A DNA stretch of 64,000 nucleotides from Acanthosepion esculentum (lineage: Eukaryota > Mollusca > Cephalopoda > Sepiida > Sepiidae): the NCBI GenBank assembly GCA_964036315.1, contig OZ038478.1, forward strand, positions 148,874,683 to 148,938,682. Reading direction: 5' to 3'. The notes beneath the pieces were generated by a model. It worked only from the letters and a program-made list of their open reading frames with translations, made no database searches and was not told the DNA's origin. Each line of letters starts with the position of its first letter. Position 1 is the first letter of the stretch. Made by a program: the position numbers and the translations under genes. Shown piece by piece: positions 60,396 through 64,000 of the stretch.

Positions 60396-61544
60396 TAAAG
60401 AAAATCAAACATGTTTTAATACTTCATTTCCCTGCATTCATATCACAGACTCACGTTATGTTTAAGTTTTCTCACACAAGTTAGATGGTTTCATATTGCT
60501 ATACAGTCAGATTTTCTACTTTACATATAATCTGTGGAAAAAGAGCCAAACAGAGATTTGTAGACGGTTTGGTAATTTACTGCCATGTCATTATTAACTG
60601 AAAAATAAGGAAGACACTTGTAATATAAATACTACTATAATATCACAAAAACTTTATAAGCAAATTATTGACTTGCAAAACAAAAACGAATTTAGGATTT
60701 TAAAAGTAATGCAGGGCTATTTAAAAGTTCAGAATGAACTACAACTACTGAGACAAAGATACTCGGAAAAGTTAAAGTAGATTATATTCAATATTCGACC
60801 TTACATTGTATCGTCATAATTATAATTAGGTTTAAACACGCTATATAACATGTAAGGCATCATATTTACTGTTACAACCAAATCATTACCTAAAACACTG
60901 ACAGTCAAGTATCATTGCTGATTAATATTTTAAGTGGTTATACCCACAGCTTTCTTAGTAATAAGTAACTTATTCAAATGTTAACAATGGCTTTTAACAT
61001 GTCCCAATCTCATCTGCGTTTTTATACTATAACAGAATTTCAAAAATGGTATACCTATACATGTACGTGAACGTTAGGGTGCATGAATAATAGCAATGTG
61101 ATTTGTGACTATAAAACCATTTTTTCGCCAATGAAAATCATAACAAATTCCACAAGAAAGTTATCATTACAAATAAAAATAGTTTAAAAGTGATAAAATC
61201 CTACATATCGATAATAAATTTTCAAGTAATTTCGCGGCGATGTAATAAAAACTAATATAAAGATGATTTAAACTGTGATGGAAAAGAAATCGATTAAAAA
61301 TCTATACTAAATCTGAAATTCCCTACAATGTCTGATCACAAAAAATACTAAGCTACATTGTGTCGAAAAAAGTGGAAAAAAGATTGTGTCCTTGCAGATA
61401 TTTCTAATTCAAGTAGTCAAATAAAGTTTTCCGAAGAATAGCAGATAATTAAATAATTCCAAAATGACACATAAAAGCAGAAACATAGGCGAATTTTTTA
61501 AAACAAACATACCAGTTTCTGTATACAGAATAATATATAAGCTC

Positions 61545-61547
<3 letters not shown>
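60396..61547. other. Gene-less AT-rich stretch
   Basis: Nothing recognised. Confidence 0.5.

Positions 61548-61606
<59 letters not shown>
61548..61606. repeat. (TA)n microsatellite
   Basis: TA tract at the left edge of the H1 foldback. Confidence 0.96.
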
Positions 61607-61611
<5 letters not shown>

Positions 61612-61810
61612 GAACTATAGTCTTAAGGTGTGCTATATTTATGGGATAAAGTGCTCAATATCAGAGATAGAGCGTGTGTAAATATAAAAGTGGACATAGA
61701 AGTCAACACTTAGAGGCGACAGTCTGTTTCATGCTAGATGCAAAGGTGGCCTGACGATTGCAACTAGCATGAAACAGGCTGTCGCCTCTAAGTTTTGATT
61801 TCTATGTTCA

Positions 61811-61813
<3 letters not shown>
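61607..61813. repeat. Hammerhead-bearing foldback, family H1, full copy
   Basis: About 207 bp. After a left part shared with 1,017 and 45,844, it has inverted arms of about 45 bp (ACTTAGAGGCGACAGTCTGT at 61,709 and its near complement at 61,777-61,797). The right arm contains a complete hammerhead; the left arm, read on the minus strand, has GAAAC and GTC but has lost CTGANGA. Bounded by TA tracts on both sides. Confidence 0.85.
61743..61792 (+). ncRNA. Hammerhead ribozyme, H1 full copy
   Basis: CTGACGA at 61,751-61,757; stem II TGC/GCA with loop AACTA; GAAA at 61,771-61,774; stem III ACA/TGT with loop GGC; cleavage triplet GTC at 61,781-61,783. Stem I pairs GGTGGC (61,745-61,750) with GCCTCT (61,784-61,789), with three G-C pairs next to the core. 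Together with the 1.03-kb copy this shows the core is conserved within the family. Confidence 0.8.

Positions 61814-61815
<2 letters not shown>

Positions 61816-61859
<44 letters not shown>
61816..61859. repeat. (TA)n microsatellite
   Basis: TA tract at the right edge of the H1 foldback. Confidence 0.95.
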
Positions 61860-61863
<4 letters not shown>

Positions 61864-62645
61864 TTAAGATTTGTTTCCTACTTTGTTCATTATTTCATAC
61901 ATATATATATATAAATATATATATTCATATGTGTGTGCTTATGTGTTTGTGTATATGTTTGTGTGAACTCATAATATCAGGTGAGGATAATAAATTATTA
62001 AAATTATCGAAAGTTGAAAAATGATCTTTTAACAATTTATTCTTAAACTTATAGAATTCAATCTTTCAATTAATCTTCTGAAGCAGTAGTACAATTCTTA
62101 ACATTTAAAATCAACGACCAGAAACGTTTTATAGTGATTCCTTCAACATTAGTTGATGCGTATGCCTAAATTCAACTAAACACATACGTGCAACTGTATC
62201 ACAAGCATTCAGTCGGCGTAACTACGCTTCTAGTTTAGTGCGGAAAGCACATGGGGATGACTCAGGAAGAGTATTTCTCAGCCCGTGATAGGTAGGCAGC
62301 CGATAGAAAGAGGTGGAGATTTTATTTGCGAAATAAATTATTATCAGGGTGGAGTTTATACTGCGCTATGTCTGTTTTGCAGTATAACTGACGAAAATAG
62401 CAATGCAACAAATGAGTTGGTGGCATCATACTGGACAACTCCTTTTCAGAGGGTCTTTTTTAGAACTAAGTTACAGTTTAAAATGTATTAGACACACGCA
62501 TTATTTCAAAAAGTATATATGGGATGCAATTAAAAAATAAAATTATCTATAAATATTTGAGTTTGCTCTTGTCATAAATTTCAGTCTAGTTGCAATTCGC
62601 GCAGACACACACACACATATATATGAGACATATAAAACTTAGTCG

Positions 62646-62652
<7 letters not shown>
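61860..62652. other. Gene-less stretch
   Basis: The segment 62,220-62,490 is less AT-rich and open for 68 codons, but no domain is seen. Confidence 0.45.

Positions 62653-62702
<50 letters not shown>
62653..62702. repeat. (TA)n microsatellite
   Basis: TA tract left of foldback F4. Confidence 0.95.
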
Positions 62703-62704
<2 letters not shown>

Positions 62705-62727
62705 ATTATGTAGTGCGTGTTCAATTT

Positions 62728-62836
62728 ATATAATGTAAATCATTCATACAAAAACAAATAATGAAGATTATATGGCGAGAGTGATTCTTGGCATATAATT
62801 AGCTTCGTTATTTGTTTTTCGTATGAATGATTTACG

Positions 62837-62841
<5 letters not shown>
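62728..62841. repeat. Foldback element F4
   Basis: Arms of about 45 bp: ATGTAAATCATTCATACAAA and its near complement at 62,809-62,837, with a loop around GGCGAGAGTGATTCTTGG. TA tracts on both outer sides. Confidence 0.85.

Positions 62842-62907
<66 letters not shown>
62838..62907. repeat. (TA)n microsatellite
   Basis: TA tract between F4 and the H4 foldback. Confidence 0.96.
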
Positions 62908-62910
<3 letters not shown>

Positions 62911-62991
62911 GATAGAAATTGTTAGGAGGATTTGATAATTATAATTAAGTAATTCATTGAGTCTGAAAGAAACCTCAACAGAATGCAGAAA

Positions 62992-63032
62992 GCACTAGAC
63001 GTCCCTATATTTGGGACTCATCAGCAGTGCGA
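62992..63032 (-). ncRNA. Hammerhead with deleted core, H4 left arm
   Basis: Minus strand: GCACTG, CTGATGA (63,024-63,018), a perfect 5-bp stem II GTCCC/GGGAC, then directly GTCTAGTGC. Compared with the right arm, exactly the GAAACGACC between stem II and the cleavage triplet is missing, which should abolish activity. Here A9 of the core is present, unlike in the right arm. Confidence 0.65.
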
Positions 63033-63234
63033 ATCCACTACCGAGAATTGAAGCTGTTGGAACAGTTCGTATGGAGTTTGCTTGATAACTCAACTGACAG
63101 ATTTCCACCACGGAATATGTCAGCTATATTGAGTCTGATTTGCTACCTCTTCGTCACCGAGGCCCGTTCGAGCAGATGGTATGGCGTTTGATTGATAATT
63201 CAACTGTCAGGGTTTCAATTCTTCGCAGTGAATG

Positions 63235-63283
63235 CGCACTGCTGATGTGTCCCATATATAGGACGAAACGACCGTCCAGTGTT
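63235..63283 (+). ncRNA. Hammerhead ribozyme, H4 right arm (one core change)
   Basis: CTGATGT at 63,242-63,248 (consensus CTGATGA, so position A9 is T); stem II GTCC/GGAC; GAAA at 63,265-63,268; minimal stem III AC/GT with loop GACC; cleavage triplet GTC ending 63,276; stem I CACTG/CAGTG, 5 bp. The layout closely resembles the Schistosoma satellite hammerhead. The A9 change would be expected to reduce or abolish cleavage. Confidence 0.7.
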
Positions 63284-63345
63284 GCCTGCATTCTGTTGTG
63301 GTTTCTTTCAGACCCAATGAATTGCTTAATTACAATGAATTACTT

Positions 63346-64000
63346 AATTATATATATAAAAAAAATTGTAAGTCGTAGGGATAATTCCAAGGAGGATATT
63401 AATCCAAAATTAAAATTCTCTCAAAATATTGATTTTGGGGGCTATACACTTGTAATGTTGTTTCTTTGTTTTAGATGCCTACTAACAAAAGTGTGTAGGT
63501 TTATTCACATATTTATATATGGTTATTTATATGATGATCATTATTATAATTAGTTTGAAACTGTGATAATTATTTTTAATTGATGTTGATGATAATTACT
63601 GTTAAAAGGACATGACTCTACTGACATTTTGCTGTAATTCTTTTAATTCACCACCCCCTTCTCATACCCGGAATATTATCTTGTTCGGCTCTTAAACATA
63701 TTTTTTTCTAAGTCATTCTATTTATTTTGTTCACCATTTATTTATTCCTTCTTTATTTTCTTTTCTTTCGCCCTTTCCCTCCCACTCACCCTCTCCCTAT
63801 TCCTCTCTCGATTTCACACCCCATCTATCTGTATTTTTCTTTCTCCTCATAATTTTTAAATAAATTTATATTTGAAATCTTTATTTTTCTTCCTTCCTTT
63901 TTTATTACTAAAATTTGTTCCTTTCTTTTTTTAAACCCCCGATTTCTGTCTGTCTGGATTGATTGATTCCATATCTAAAAGTTACTCGGTCGGAAGATAG
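63346..64000. other. Gene-less stretch
   Basis: T/C-rich from about 63,650 to the end on the + strand. Nothing recognised. Confidence 0.5.

Larger units (their letters stand above)
62942..63345. repeat. Hammerhead-bearing foldback, family H4
   Basis: Outer inverted arms of about 58 bp (AATTAAGTAATTCATTGAGT at the left; its complement type at 63,305-63,345). They include GTCTGAAAGAAACC and AACAGAATGCAG. Each arm leads inward into a hammerhead, on the minus strand at the left (broken) and on the plus strand at the right (nearly intact). The middle has CGTTTGATTGATAATTCAAC. A decayed relative is at 45,970-46,215. Confidence 0.85.

Overview
The window looks like AT-rich intergenic DNA from an animal genome, most likely a mollusc and probably a cephalopod of octopus type. 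That assignment is inference from three things: dozens of long (TA)n tracts, the mix of Penelope-like, Tc1/mariner, Helitron, CR1-like and REL-endonuclease elements, and many hammerhead-ribozyme repeats. No bacterial features are present. I see no complete host gene. The best host-gene candidate is one possible terminal exon at about 58.8 kb.

Layout. 0-2.4 kb holds two divergent Penelope-like (PLE) ends and a hammerhead repeat. 5.6-11.5 kb holds a decayed CR1/Jockey-type RT, two pieces of an R2/R4/NeSL-type retrotransposon in opposite orientations, and a tRNA-like SINE carrying a hammerhead. 15.7-17.6 kb holds an internally deleted Tc1 element and two hammerhead loci. 18.87-21.16 kb is a head-to-head PLE pair that forms a large palindrome with GIY-YIG endonuclease ORFs. 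21.7-24.7 kb holds three foldback elements and a MITE. 26.4-31.9 kb holds CR1 scraps, an LTR-like block, a DD37E Tc1 element and a deleted mariner. 32.1-35.9 kb is one PLE split by a nested retrotransposon with PHD finger, RT and nuclease-like region. 36.3-37.2 kb is a deleted CR1-like copy, and 42.2-42.7 kb an RTE-like scrap. 48.8-50.5 kb is a Tc1 element with long inverted repeats. 50.6-55.4 kb is a degenerate Helitron with recognisable HUH and helicase C-terminal motifs but no Walker A motif. 55.7-63.4 kb holds a PLE end, two copies of an unnamed repeat, the possible exon, and two foldback elements carrying hammerheads.

Almost every coding remnant is broken by stops, frameshifts or deletions, so this is a graveyard of transposons. 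The longest intact pieces are a 167-codon GIY-YIG ORF and a 121-codon Tc1 catalytic ORF. The strongest unifying signal is RNA: at least four unrelated repeat families carry a hammerhead core (CUGANGA, stem II, GAAA, stem III, NUH). Three of those families are inverted (foldback) elements with a ribozyme or its remnant in each arm. Most element ends abut (TA)n tracts. All identifications come from reading motifs by eye; no database search or folding program was run.
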